Shown here: piece after piece, positions 1 through 11,372 of the stretch
Position numbering within the stretch: position 1 is the first letter of the stretch
Layout: every line of letters begins with the position of its first letter
Assembly: GCF_000149955.1 (NCBI RefSeq)
Contig: NC_030994.1
Coordinates: 1,094,151 to 1,158,150, forward strand
Direction: 5' to 3'
DNA length: 64,000 nucleotides
Source of the DNA: Fusarium oxysporum f. sp. lycopersici 4287
Lineage: Eukaryota; Ascomycota; Sordariomycetes; Hypocreales; Nectriaceae
Notes under the pieces: generated by a model
What the model saw: the letters and a program-made list of their open reading frames with translations, nothing else
Database searches by the model: none
What the model was told of the DNA's origin: nothing
Made by a program: the position numbers and the translations under genes

Positions 1-2151
1 GTCTGGGCAGACGTCAACAATGTGTTTGAATGTGCAGGCTTGGCAGATCAAGGGCATCGATTTGCTAGTGCTGTGTCTCCTCACAGAAAAAGAGAGAAGT
101 GTAAGGGGCCCGCATCGCACAGCATCTTTTGGCGTTTTTGTGAGCACATCGTTGGATAGAGCCTAGAGGATGTACGCCCTTGCCGATGGGCAGATCATGG
201 CTGCATCATTAGCAGCAATATCGATGAATATGTACTATTACTCGGTGGTTTGATCAGAGGAGAATATTCGAAGATCAGCCTTGATCCAGATTCGAAGCTT
301 CAGTTTCATACCAGCATATGTCATAGATCCAGCGAAGAAATTCCTCGACCTGAAGCTGGTATGGATGGACATGACCTCGTAAATCGCTCAGCCCTGTTTG
401 TGATGCAAGGTGCTATGTATTTAACCATTTAGTCATAACGGGAAGTTTATTTTAAAGCTCATTTTGTTGCTGACCACTAACAATGAGGTGGTACGGATAC
501 TCGGAGCTCATTTTTAGATCAGAGGCGGTTGCTTGCAGCATGTGTCACTCACTCTCAATTCAGTCTACTGAAGCCTAATCGGAGTTGTCGGCATCTCATC
601 ATCAGTTCAGTTTTCCCCTCACAATCGTTTGGATGTCTGCAAGTTGGGATGAGAAGAGACAAACAGCGGCTTTCATCCGCATCCCAGTGTAGTAGCGCAT
701 CCTTCAAAACGCCCGACCAAGCGGAAACAAAGTCAGGCCAGGTTCAAGCAAGTCAGCCTAGCGAAAGAGACAGGACCGTCGATAGTGGACCAGAAATGTC
801 TCGGCAACATGGGGTGATTGGGACCGGGGTCATTTTAAATGTGAGGGGTCCAGTTGTCGAGGGCCACGAGGGACCTTGATTGAAGAAAAAATGAATTTCC
901 GTGACTGGAGAAAACTCGCTGTTTTTGTTAGCGGTGAGTCCAACGTTTCGTTTCTTGCTCGCCCAGGTTACTCAGTTGAGCTTGGGTCAACACATCCATG
1001 CCACTCTGGGCTTGGGCTTGAGTGCATACATGATTTCTATAGCCGTGATTCTAGACTTGGCCGACATAACGGCAAAGTGCTGTCTGTTTAATGGTGTCTG
1101 TGAGATTGTGTCATTGGCAACCATTTGATCTCGTATTCTTGAGCCGTTGACTCTAAATACTGGGGACGAAAGACAATGAGCTGTTTTGTTTATTGGACAT
1201 TCAGCTGGTAATCAAGCATATTGATAAGCTTCGATCAAGATCTGGTAAGTAATTTATCGCTGACTTTAATTTATCTGATCCTTCAGAGCTTCCGAACCAA
1301 CAGTCTGAGCACATGCACCCCTACAGAACAGAAACCAACAATGCACACACGGATATAAGTCCTGGGTTTATTCGCGAATCACCGCTCCTGGGTATACCAC
1401 TGCTCCTATGAAACTTTGACATGTGCAATATGTGAATCACTATATATTATATAGATCGTATTATTATTATTCTAGGCCTGATAAACGTTATCCCTTAGTA
1501 TGATCTCATAGTCAGAGAGCGCTCAGCAGTCGGAATTCGAGAAGTTTGCTACCGTTCTGTGCGACAAACATTCAGGGGTTGATGAACTGTTACCGTAACT
1601 ACGGATACCTGCCTGTCTTTTCAATCTTGTCATTTTGTATTCCGCTCACGATAGACTTTGCTGTGGGTTAAAAGACCCGAGAAATTTCTCCTTAATGTCG
1701 CTATAACAAAATACAATCTCGCTCAGTTATCTGCTCTATTTCTTATAAACGACGTGAACCCCTCCAATTGGAAGTGTAGCTCACTGTTATTTACTAGCAC
1801 GCCTAATGCGGTAATGTCCAAAACACAACAGCGTCATAAACTTCTACCACGTGACCCTAACGCGTTACTCCAGACGCGATCTGGTCCCTGAACAAGGGGG
1901 CAAAGACGTCACCCACCGACATCCACATATCGATCACAAAAGGGTTCAAGCCCAAGCACAAGCATTAGACTTAGAGGACCTGCAGCTGGAGCTATTCCAG
2001 AGGCGACCAAAGGGGCCAGTTGGCTCTGACTTTACCTCGTCTTTGCCCCATACCTCAACTTACTTACCTCCACTACCGTGATCAACCCCGCTACTCTTTG
2101 TTTCATACCATTTCGTCTTATCGATATTCCTCATCCGTCGACTTCAGCCTC
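1..2151. other. Intergenic and 5' leader upstream of hos3
   Basis: No reading frame here resembles a known protein, and the short open frames mostly lack good ATG contexts. Around 1440-1480 there is an AT-rich stretch of TA and TTA runs. The last few hundred bases become pyrimidine-rich towards the hos3 ATG, as expected for a fungal promoter and 5' leader. No tRNA or repeat was recognised. Confidence 0.6.
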
Positions 2152-5100
2152 ATGGCTTCGCCAAACCGCCCATCGCTGTCGGTTCGGCGGCAGTCTTCCG
2201 CACGGAACCTCAAACAGCCCGAACATGACGACTTGACTCAGTCTTTGAACCAACTCTCTATCTCCACCTCGCCCGGCCGAGCTCCGTCCCGCCTCTCCTC
2301 CGAACCAGCGTCTCCCTTCCGCCCATCGGGTCGTCGCACTTCACAGTCGCCCGCACCAAATGCTCGAGCTCTGTCCCGTAGCCCGTCCCGGAGCCGCGAA
2401 GCTTCTCGGGACACACCCACACTACTACGAAAGGCGTCTATGAATTCGTTGCGCTCCTCTAATGGTATCGGCCCCGGTTCGACCCCTTCGAGACGTTCTA
2501 GCGTGGTGCATCATATATCACCAACTCAGGCCAAGTCGCCTCTATCATCTACTCCTCCTGTGCTGGAGAAACCTCGACCAACTGCGATTTCCATTGCACA
2601 TGACAATCTGAGCGACGAGCTGCAGGCGCATCATGGCGCAACATCCACTCGCCCAACCCAGATGATCGTATTGCTAAATGATGCCGTCTATGGACATCGC
2701 TTCTCCCGACCCCGAACTTCTCGTGCCGCTCTTAGTACTATCGTCGAACGTCCAGAAAGAATTAAGGCTGCCGTGTTGGGTATATCTGCAGCGTATGTCC
2801 GCCTGGGTGGAAGACACTCTGAAGGCGAATACCCACTTCACCCAAAGAGAGAGGCTGAGGATATCCATGGCATTCCATTCCGGATACAGAAGACGGAACG
2901 TAGACTTTCTCTCTTGTCACCAGCTGTAGTTAATGTGCATGGGACAAAATGGATGGAAGAGCTCAAGATGATGTGTGATGCAGCCGAATCGAAACTTGCA
3001 ATGGGGGGAAAGGAACTACAGAGGCCACAGATGAACAGAGGGGCTGAGAAAGCTGACAAGTTCCACGAAGGCGATCTCTACCTTTGCTCAGAGTCTCTGA
3101 ACGCCATGGAAGGTGCTCTGGGAGCTGTTTGCGAAGCCATCGACACTGTTTTTGGTCCCGGACCTCAGCGGGCCTTCGTTGGCGTGCGACCTCCCGGTCA
3201 TCATTGTTCCGCCTCCTATCCTTCGGGCTTCTGCTGGGTCAACAATGTTCATGTTGGTATCATGCATGCGGCTCTGAACCATGGGCTCACGCATGCTGCT
3301 ATCATTGACTTTGATCTTCACCATGGTGATGGTTCTCAAGCTATTACATGGCAGCACAATTCTCGAGGAAACAATGCTGCCAAGAATGCGGCAGCATGGA
3401 AGAAGTCTTCAATTGGCTACTTCAGCTTGCACGACATCAACTCGTATCCGTGTGAAATGGGCGACGAAGAAAAGGTTAGGAGCGCCAGTATCTGTATCGA
3501 CAATGCACACGGACAGACAGTTTGGAATGTCCATCTGGAGCCTTGGAAGTCCGAGGAGGAATTCTGGAAACTCTACGAGACCAGGTATATTGTGCTCTTG
3601 GACAAGGTTAGAAACTATCTCAGGAACCAGGCGGAGCGATTAAGAGAATCAAACTTGCCTCCAAAGGCTGCCATCTTCTTCTCTGCTGGCTTTGATGCCA
3701 GTGAATGGGAGAGCGCAGGAATGCAGCGTCACAAGGTCAACGTGCCGACAGAGTTTTATGCCCGTATTGCCCAGGATGTCGTCAAATTGGCGGCTGAAGA
3801 GGGACTTCACGTTGATGGTCGAGTTATCAGCGTGCTAGAAGGCGGCTATAGCGATCGAGCTTTGTGCTCTGGTATCCTAAGTCATCTCAGTGGACTCGCT
3901 GGAGATCAAACTTACGCTCAAGAGCCAGACAATGTTGGCCGTCTTGGTGTCGAAATGGGGCAGAAGATTGGATCCCTTTCAGGAGAAACGTCATACAGTT
4001 TCGAGCAAAAGCCGTCATTGGACTCCGTTCATGCTTACGACCCATCATGGTGGTCGCCATCCCTTTTGGATGAGCTCGAGGCTTTGATGGAGGTTCCAAA
4101 TGGTCCAGCCAAGAAGCCACAGAGCGCTACCCTCCCAACCTACTTCTCACCAACACAGGCATCAACGGCTAAGGTCTCAGATCCCATCAAGATGCGACGT
4201 AGTTTGTCCAATTTGGGTGCGTCTATGACCAGGCCTCCATCACCACCTCCGCCAGAAGTTCCTTGGGCCATTGCAGCCCATGAGCTCAGCAAGCTCCTGA
4301 TTCCCTCTAGTCGTCAAACCGATAGCTGCAAGCCTGAGGAACTGAATGCAGAGGCAAGTAAAGCGAGACGAGATCGCCAATCAATAATCATGGGCATTGA
4401 CCCAAACCCTCCTGCTATCTCTTCTTCGCGTCCAACTTCTCGCATGTCTTTACGTGAGAGACGAGCCAAGGCAGCACCTCCTGATCCAACTACTGAAAAG
4501 GCACCCACAAGCCGCAGAAGAACAATGGGCGCTGCTCCCATCTCTTCGGACAAGGTTGGTTATAGACTGTCATGTGATGAAGCAAAGCTAACTTCTCCAA
4601 AGGCGGTTGCGCGCGGTATTCCCTCGAGAACGAATAGCGGTGAACCGGCAGTGAGGAGGACCAGTCGTCGTCTTAGTGAGATCCCGCCATCCCTCACAAC
4701 AAGAGATGTATCACCAGGCGAAGCAGATCAGCCTGAGGTGGTGGAGCACGCTCGTACAGTCCCCAACTCACCCATGGCTACGAAATCTGTTGCCAGCACC
4801 AATCCTCCAGTCAAGAAGGCAAGGAATTCTACCGCCCCTCGCAAGGAGCCTGCACCCAGAGCACCTCGGGGTACCAAGAAAGCTACTACTACCGCTGGCC
4901 CTTCGCGACCTGCCACAGCTACACAGAAAGCCAAGTCGCCAGCCAAGGCTTCGAAGAAGGACGGTGCATCTGGCACGGGTGGCGATGACATTGACAGTAT
5001 CACCTCTGGTATGAAGAAGATTCGTATCAACTTGATCACCCAGTCTCAGAAGGACGCCAAAGAGCGAGCTCGCCTTGAAGCTGAGAAAGCCAAGGGCAAA

Positions 5101-5697
5101 GAATCTTCTATCACATACAAGCCTGCCACAGCATCTTCCGGTACTGAGCACTCATCATCAGCCGCTAGCCATGATCAAACCTCCATCAGTGCTTCCGTCG
5201 AGACGCAAGACATCTCTCCTACTCAACCTGCACCGAGCAATGCCCGCATCCCTTCATCGCCTACCACTGCCTCTTCGAGCAGAATTATGTCTCCCTCACA
5301 AGAGCAATACGCTTTTGAATCCACTGCGCAAGTCACTCAGCTGATGTCTCCTCCCCTGAGTTCTCCTGCCATCCCCTCTGTTTCCGTACACCCTAGCACG
5401 GATGCAGATGATATCTTTGTTCCTTACCAACCCGAAGGCCCTGCGCCTGAGCCCGTTGCTCAGAGCGAGCCTTTGAAGTGGCTTCCACCTAACGTACCAA
5501 CTCCATCTGAGCAAACGCCTGTCGCGACACCTAGCCCGGCCAAGAAGAGCAATCTTTTCCAATACACTTCCGGTATTCCATTTGCCCCTCGCCCGGGACA
5601 GGGAGCCAATGAGCCCAAGGCCGCAGAGCAGGGTGTTAAGCCAGAGCCAAACCCGCCGAATCCTATCGAGGAGATTCCCGAGACGCCTCAGCATTAA
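2152..5697 (+). CDS. hos3: Hos3-type histone deacetylase
   Basis: Class II zinc-dependent histone deacetylase of the fungal Hos3 family, which removes acetyl groups from histone lysines. A single exon encodes 1181 residues. The frame is open upstream, but the first ATG is at 2152. The catalytic domain spans about residues 171-585. It shows the GVRPPGHH motif (G344-H351), the metal-binding DFDLHHGDG (D388, H390), the third ligand in SAGFDAS (D515) and the catalytic-tyrosine motif EGGY (Y566). Residues 1-170 and 586-1181 are Ser/Pro/Lys-rich and look disordered; the tail holds many basic SRR/TSRR patches. Budding yeast Hos3 is about 700 residues, so the long tail is a filamentous-fungal extension. 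It converges with the histidinol-phosphatase gene. The family call is very secure; the tail's role is unknown. Confidence 0.95.
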   Translation: MASPNRPSLSVRRQSSARNLKQPEHDDLTQSLNQLSISTSPGRAPSRLSSEPASPFRPSGRRTSQSPAPNARALSRSPSRSREASRDTPTLLRKASMNSLRSSNGIGPGSTPSRRSSVVHHISPTQAKSPLSSTPPVLEKPRPTAISIAHDNLSDELQAHHGATSTRPTQMIVLLNDAVYGHRFSRPRTSRAALSTIVERPERIKAAVLGISAAYVRLGGRHSEGEYPLHPKREAEDIHGIPFRIQKTERRLSLLSPAVVNVHGTKWMEELKMMCDAAESKLAMGGKELQRPQMNRGAEKADKFHEGDLYLCSESLNAMEGALGAVCEAIDTVFGPGPQRAFVGVRPPGHHCSASYPSGFCWVNNVHVGIMHAALNHGLTHAAIIDFDLHHGDGSQAITWQHNSRGNNAAKNAAAWKKSSIGYFSLHDINSYPCEMGDEEKVRSASICIDNAHGQTVWNVHLEPWKSEEEFWKLYETRYIVLLDKVRNYLRNQAERLRESNLPPKAAIFFSAGFDASEWESAGMQRHKVNVPTEFYARIAQDVVKLAAEEGLHVDGRVISVLEGGYSDRALCSGILSHLSGLAGDQTYAQEPDNVGRLGVEMGQKIGSLSGETSYSFEQKPSLDSVHAYDPSWWSPSLLDELEALMEVPNGPAKKPQSATLPTYFSPTQASTAKVSDPIKMRRSLSNLGASMTRPPSPPPPEVPWAIAAHELSKLLIPSSRQTDSCKPEELNAEASKARRDRQSIIMGIDPNPPAISSSRPTSRMSLRERRAKAAPPDPTTEKAPTSRRRTMGAAPISSDKVGYRLSCDEAKLTSPKAVARGIPSRTNSGEPAVRRTSRRLSEIPPSLTTRDVSPGEADQPEVVEHARTVPNSPMATKSVASTNPPVKKARNSTAPRKEPAPRAPRGTKKATTTAGPSRPATATQKAKSPAKASKKDGASGTGGDDIDSITSGMKKIRINLITQSQKDAKERARLEAEKAKGKESSITYKPATASSGTEHSSSAASHDQTSISASVETQDISPTQPAPSNARIPSSPTTASSSRIMSPSQEQYAFESTAQVTQLMSPPLSSPAIPSVSVHPSTDADDIFVPYQPEGPAPEPVAQSEPLKWLPPNVPTPSEQTPVATPSPAKKSNLFQYTSGIPFAPRPGQGANEPKAAEQGVKPEPNPPNPIEEIPETPQH

Positions 5698-6018
5698 AGA
5701 TGCTGCTACTTCTGTTGGACATTTGTTCTTCTGATATATGGCGAATGTCTGTCAGATCTTTCACATCACTGCTCTGGAGAGTAGGATACAAGTGGGAGAT
5801 GATGCCCGAGTTTTGTTGCCATGGTGTTTCTTTTTCTATCAGAGCTTTACAACACATCCTTCTCATGTCTGGATGTAGTCTTCTTCTTCTTCGCGATACC
5901 CTATTCCTCTTCCTTCTGGATCAGACCTCTTCTTGTCTTGCTCTATAGTTCTAGTCCTGTTTAATCTATGACTTTATGGCTTTCTATTCTAAACCAATAG
6001 CCCGACCATATGTATCTT
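5698..6018. other. Convergent 3' intergenic space hos3/his2
   Basis: This 321-base spacer lies between two converging stop codons. It is T-rich on the plus strand (TCTTCTTCTTCTTC around 5879-5892), consistent with overlapping 3' UTRs and polyadenylation signals. No gene is seen. Confidence 0.6.
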
Positions 6019-7058
6019 TTATGGGAAATTCTCACGGAACGCACTCAGAGGAACACTGACTTCCTCAACAGTAGCTCTCGTCGTTCCATCCACGCCAGAG
6101 TTAGGTGTTCTCTTGAGACACCAAACCTCCTTGACGCCCAGACTCTCGAGATAAGTAACTGTTCGGGCATAGTTGGTGGCAACTTGTGCGATACCATGAC
6201 TGTCATCGCAGAAAGTGAACTTTCCTCCCATTTTAATCCATTCCTGTGACTAGTTAGCTTTTACTCGGGTATATCCCACATGATGAGATGGTGTCAACTT
6301 ACCTCGGCAATTATCCTACCAGGATAAGGTTCAGCAAGTCCCTTTCTCAGTCCCGCGCTGTTGACCTCAAGCCATCCATCCTGTTCCCTCGCAAGAGCCA
6401 GATTTCGCAGAATGCGCTCCCAGACGCCCTTCCACTGCCGAACATCCCGGGCTGGATCCTCGCTCATCAACCGCACGAGATCAAAGTGTCCTACAACGCG
6501 CGGGCGCAGCTCCTTAAGCATGTCGTACTGAAGATCGTAGTAATCCTCATAGAGCGATTCTTCGGTCTTGCGACTGCTTGCGTCGCGGGCTGTGGCAAAC
6601 ATCTCCTTGTTGTAGTCAATGGGAGTGTTATGGACATAATGCACTGAGCCGATGAAGTAATCAACGATAGGATGCTCAGCGAGTTTGCGAACGTGTGCTG
6701 CGCAGTTTGGACGGATGAACTCAGCCTCAAAGCCAATGAGGATGTGAATTTGTGAGGCATACTCGCGCTGAAGACGTTGAGCTTCCACGAGGTATGCTTC
6801 ATGACGAGGAGGAAGAGCTTCTAGAGCAGCTTGAGGGTTATCGAGCTGTGTTATGTCAGACAGTGTATGACTGATAAGCTAGATGGTGATACAAACCTCT
6901 TCGGGATAGAGATCGCGTAGATCATAGCGAGGCATGTGCTCTGTGAACCCAATGGTCTTGTAACCAACAGAAATAGCATGTTTGACAATATCTTCGAGTT
7001 GGTCTTTGGCATGGCCAGGGCAGAACTCGCCAGAATGTGAGTGTAATGTAAACGCCAT
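6019..7058 (-). CDS. his2: Histidinol-phosphatase (PHP family)
   Basis: Dephosphorylates L-histidinol phosphate to histidinol in histidine biosynthesis. Three exons on the minus strand (7058-6897, 6845-6303, 6243-6019) join in frame to 309 residues, close to the usual length of about 300-335. Introns of 51 and 59 nt have GTTTGT and GTAAGT donors and CAG acceptors, and the second has a CTAAC branch point. The N-terminus shows the PHP metal motif HSHSG (H6, H8), then GFTEHMPR. Central GFEAEFI and GSVHYV, and late NSAGLRKG and DSHG, are characteristic PHP and histidinol-phosphatase segments. The ATG at 7058 is the only sensible start because HSHSG follows at once. No frame damage. It is tail-to-tail with hos3. 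Confidence 0.93.
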
Positions 7059-7564
7059 GATATGTTGAATTGCGTATTAGACTGCGATGTGAAGATGAAA
7101 AAAAAAGATGGGGAAAGAGGAAGACAAACACGAATCTCAGGTCACCAAATGCTTTTTAATTTGAAATTAGCATCATCAGGAGTTACCATGTAAACGAGTG
7201 GTTGAGTTTTAAAGACTCATCAATTTCAAGACGCTTCAAACTTGATAAAACCATGGCTAAAGCTGGGCAGAGTCTCCACAATTCCCCAGTTTCTGGTTAC
7301 TCAAATAGGCTTATTTTCAACACATGCACGAATACTCGATCACTACTTGCCAAGACATTTCCGAGCCTTGAAGAGCTTGCACTTTTGCACTTCGTGTATT
7401 TACAAGATGATGCACCAATTTTAGCCCCTGACAAGTTCATGTACAGTTGTAGATATACCAACAAGTTCATAATTCCCAACCAATCGCTTCCTTCCAACGC
7501 CACGCATTCCCGAAATCCACTAACCAAGACTATATAATTCAAGATCCATACCGAGGGTATCACT
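7059..7564. other. Upstream of his2, downstream of the DUF3433 gene
   Basis: This 506-base spacer holds the his2 promoter and the 3' end of the DUF3433 gene, both on the minus strand. Small open frames here show no similarity I recognise. An A-rich tract lies at 7095-7125. Confidence 0.5.
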
Positions 7565-10500
7565 CTACGACTTTTCATATGTCGCAACATCCCCGTAAGA
7601 GTATACCCCAGGCGCCATACTAATGTATCGCCCAGGAACCAATCCCCCGCTCTTATCAGCACTTGTTTGCGAGACCATTGGTGGTCTCGCTGCTTTTCCT
7701 TCGTCCTGCACGATCCCGATACCGTAGCTTCGGGTTCCCGCGGCCCCCTTACTCCATCCAAGATGGAACGTCCTCCGGCGAAGGCATCGCGCTAAATCGT
7801 CATCTTCCATCCATTCTGCTCCGTCTGGTAAGCGCCACCACAGTGTTGAGTCTGCAAGAAGACTTGCTTGAGCGGCAATACTACCAGGGCTCTTGGTCAG
7901 AGTCCCACGAGATGCCGTACGTAGCGAAAGGAGTCCGAATGCGAGCGTAAAGCCTAGTAACCCGATGAGGACAAAGGTTTGCACACTTCCTTGCATCAGA
8001 CGCGGGAGAACGTAATCAACCGAGGCTGGAATGTCGGTTGGAGAATCATCACGAGCACGGAGCTTAGATGACAAGGGCTGTCGTATCAAGTCGCTATTGA
8101 TTGCCTGCGCGGCAAGGATTCCATGCAGTTGGCGGATCGCTTGAGAAACTGAATTCTGTCTCTCAGGCATCGCAATACGCTCTAAAGTTGTTTGTAACCT
8201 TGAGAGCACCAAAGTACGGAAGAATGCATCGAGTCCGTTCATGGTTTTGTTATCAGCGCCAACGTTATCAAGTGCTTCATAAACACTCGTGATATCCGCC
8301 GTCACATCCGAAGGCGTCTCACTCGATGCATTCACAATGGGAATAGCATTCAAGTTGATGTACAGGTCCTCAGTGCGGAATGTTGTCAAGACATCAACCT
8401 CGACAACCGATTGATTGCACATCATGACAGAAATCATACCGTCATCTGAACAGCTACCCCAAATATACTTGATGGAGTATTTGGAGGAGAGTTGTGAGCA
8501 TGAAGACGCAACAAGTGCAGTTCGAGATTGATCAGATCCGCAGATGGGTTGCTTTGTGGATCCTCCCAATGGTACACATTGCCAATCCACACCCTCACCT
8601 CCATACAGAGATATCGTCTCGCAGGTCAGCTTGCCCCTGAGGCTCGGGACTTTGGCCACAAGCTCCGTGTTTGGAAGTGGCCACTCGCTTGGGTGATCGA
8701 TAAGCGAAACCGCTGGAAGAGCGACATCCTCCCATGTCCATCTCGGGTACTTGGGAGTTTCTCTCAGGAGCACATTTTCGATTGTATCGCTGTCGATGGC
8801 GGTGCTCAACGATTTAGTTGTCGATACAAACTGCGACTCTGGTCCAAGCTCCAGGTTGGCCCTTTGTGCCATCTGAGCAACAGCAAACAGTCCCGCAGTA
8901 AAGATTGGCATCAACCAGCCAAGCATCGAAGTGCATTTGGCAAGGAAAACGGCCCAATCTTGGTTCTTCATGGCCTTTCCAGCTGTATGCAAACCAAACT
9001 CGTCCATGTACGTCAGCCCCAAAGACTCCTGAAATCGGCATTTCGAGTTGGTGAGCTTCAAGAACGGGGCCAGGCGTCGGTTGTCGATATCGATTCGGGT
9101 CCAGAAGACGGCGAGAGCGGCAAAGATAATGGTTGGTAGACAGGTCCAAACAATGAATATGCTATCATCGACTTCTAGGCCATTTTCATTGCCTTTCAAG
9201 TTATAAATGACACAGATTCCAACAATCAACGCAACAGAAGTAGCAATACTGATGAGCTTGGTTCGGGTGACTTGTGTCCATGGCTGGTATGTCCCCGTGG
9301 CCTCCTCAGGTCGGTTGGAAGGATTCATGCCGAGGGCACCACTTCCTCCGCCATGTTGTCTCAGCTGAAACATTTCCTCAGGTCGACGTCCGGGTTGTGT
9401 GAGTTCTGTCGTATACCATGAACCTGCCAACCTACCAGCAACAGCATTCATATCTGCATGTCCAGTTCCGGATAGTCGTGAGAGAAATTGCTGGCTACTT
9501 GTTAGGAGTGCCGCAGTTCCGGCGGGAGAAGTAGGGTCTCGAGGCGCAATACCTCGAGGCGATGGTGCATGATACAACATAGGAAGAAGTACGCCAGAGA
9601 TGATGAGGAAGACGCCAACCATAGCATGTAGGACGCCAAGCCTGGCTCGGAGTCTGGTAGTGCTGTCGACATAAATTTCAGCGTGAAAGACGGCAGTAGA
9701 AAGAACGATCTGAGCACGCAGGAGAAGCTTGATAACGATAGATGCAACGACGAGATGGTGGCGGTTTCGAAATGCTTTAGTTAATGCTTGAAAGCTCCCA
9801 AGGCTAGGATAGTCGAGTAGAATAGTTCGGTGAGCTTGCTTGCGGCGAGTTTCGTCAACAGTCGTTGGTCGGCGATCGAGAACAATCCATGGCATATAAA
9901 GCAATGCTTGAGCTTCGACTCGTGCCCATAGGATGGCCATAATAGAAACAACTTGGTATATGTGAGCACTTAGACGGACGAAGATCCCAACCACACAGAG
10001 TAAGGACCCTGACGATCACTCACCAACAACGGGTCCAAAAGTCCACAGACCCTTGAGGCTGCTGTCAACTTCATTATTGGAAAGCCACCACATCACTACC
10101 TCGCCAATTACAGCCAACATTATGGACGCGCCAATGAATATGCTGGTTACTCTTCGGCGCAACCACCAAGGTCTCCAGCCGTTGTTGAGGGAGACCTCTG
10201 TAGCATCTAGATTATCGGTTCCACGGCTTGCATCGCCCCACGATCCAGGTGTATGAGGCGGCGTGTCAAAGTAAGGCGTCTCGAGAACTGTTTCCATCAT
10301 ATTTGATGCCTTGGTCGATAGTCGAGGATCTGTGGCGGCTGTTGCTCCAGACATGCGCGGCGAGCTGAAGCCATCGCTGGTAGGAGAATTAGGGAATTGC
10401 CCCCTCTGTAGTGGACCTGGACTCGGCGGGTAGAATGGACTGAGAGGAAAGCCAGGACTCGAGGGACTGTTGAGAGATTGGAAACTGGCTGGACTGCGCG

Positions 10501-10729
10501 GACTTGAAGGGCTCCTCGGACCAGGTGATACCCTTGCGATGGGCGGCGAGAGAAGAGGTTGAGGAATTAGACGGGCTGTAGAGTTGGTAGGCTGTGAGGA
10601 AGGATGTCGGATATAACTAAGGCCGGATGATGATGCTGTGTATCTAGAGTCGTCGTATGGACCGACAACGATCTTGTCGCGATCGGCGTCAGACGGTGGC
10701 ATACCCATGGAATTCCATGGTACAGCCAT
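7565..10729 (-). CDS. DUF3433-type multi-pass membrane protein
   Basis: Two exons (10729-10024 and 9951-7565) give 1030 residues. The 72-nt intron has a GTGAGT donor and a CCAAG acceptor just after a GCTCAC branch-like motif; this acceptor is the one that restores frame. The first about 190 residues are Ser/Pro-rich and probably cytosolic. Hydrophobic segments follow near the exon junction (IFIGASIMLAVIGEVVMWW), then several more (for example LGVLHAMVGVFLIISGVLL, LISIATSVALIVGICVI, TFVLIGLLGFTLAFGLL), separated by a large loop with several cysteines. This layout and the C-terminal SLLADSTLWWRLP / WMEDDDL block match the fungal DUF3433 family. Function is unknown; some relatives are described as plasma-membrane or cell-wall associated. 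Family call is moderate to good; exon 2 start rests on frame logic. Confidence 0.82.
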
Positions 10730-10992
10730 GTCTTGTCACTGCAGTGACTGAAGACCTATTAAGAGAAAGAGGAGAGTGAGAGAGGCTAAGTTAGGCCAGA
10801 AGCCTCAAGACATGATCCATATGGTGAACCTCGAGATGTGAGGTTATTCGGTGATTAGTAGTTGGTGATGATTAACTGTAGAAACGAATGACAGTATGAA
10901 ACGAGCGTGGGTAGTAATCGAGAGAATGGACAAGGTAAAAAAGGAAGGAATTAGGAATACATCAAGATATCAGAGGAAAGGAAAGAGCAAAC

Positions 10993-11011
10993 GTCAGTCA
11001 GTCAGTCAGTC
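10993..11011. repeat. (GTCA)n microsatellite
   Basis: Four and three-quarter perfect copies of the tetramer GTCA, about 265 bases upstream of the DUF3433 start codon. Seen directly. Confidence 0.9.
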
Positions 11012-11352
11012 TAAATCGGCTCGTTGTAGCCGCGCCACGCCACTCTAGATCCTTTCGACCTACAAATACTACCTCCCCTCAAAAAGTCACCGTCACAACC
11101 TTCACGCCAAATAATGCATTTGCATATTCAACTTAAGCGCCGCATTCTGGTGCTATATTGGGTCGATAGTCTCTGTATCCTCGTCCATAAACTGCTCTCA
11201 ACCCCTGAAAAGGGCCCCTCACCTCCACCATCCGCGTACAAGAGCTTACATGCCATGTGCAAGAGGAGCAGTGCAATGCGACTCTAGCAGGATAGAACCA
11301 AACTAGTATTAGACAAGCTGACACTCACTAACAGGCTGATCTGATCGTTCCC

Positions 11353-11372
11353 TTCAGTTCAGTTCAGTTCAG
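11353..11372. repeat. (TTCAG)4 tandem repeat
   Basis: Four perfect copies of the pentamer TTCAG, about 620 bases upstream of the DUF3433 start codon. Seen directly. Confidence 0.9.

Noticed and set aside
2020..2151. 44-codon extension of hos3 upstream of the ATG
   Set aside because: The extended frame begins with TTG, not ATG, and the added residues resemble a leader, not protein.
8528..9139. 203-aa open frame on the plus strand
   Set aside because: Antisense to the DUF3433 protein gene; no recognisable protein.
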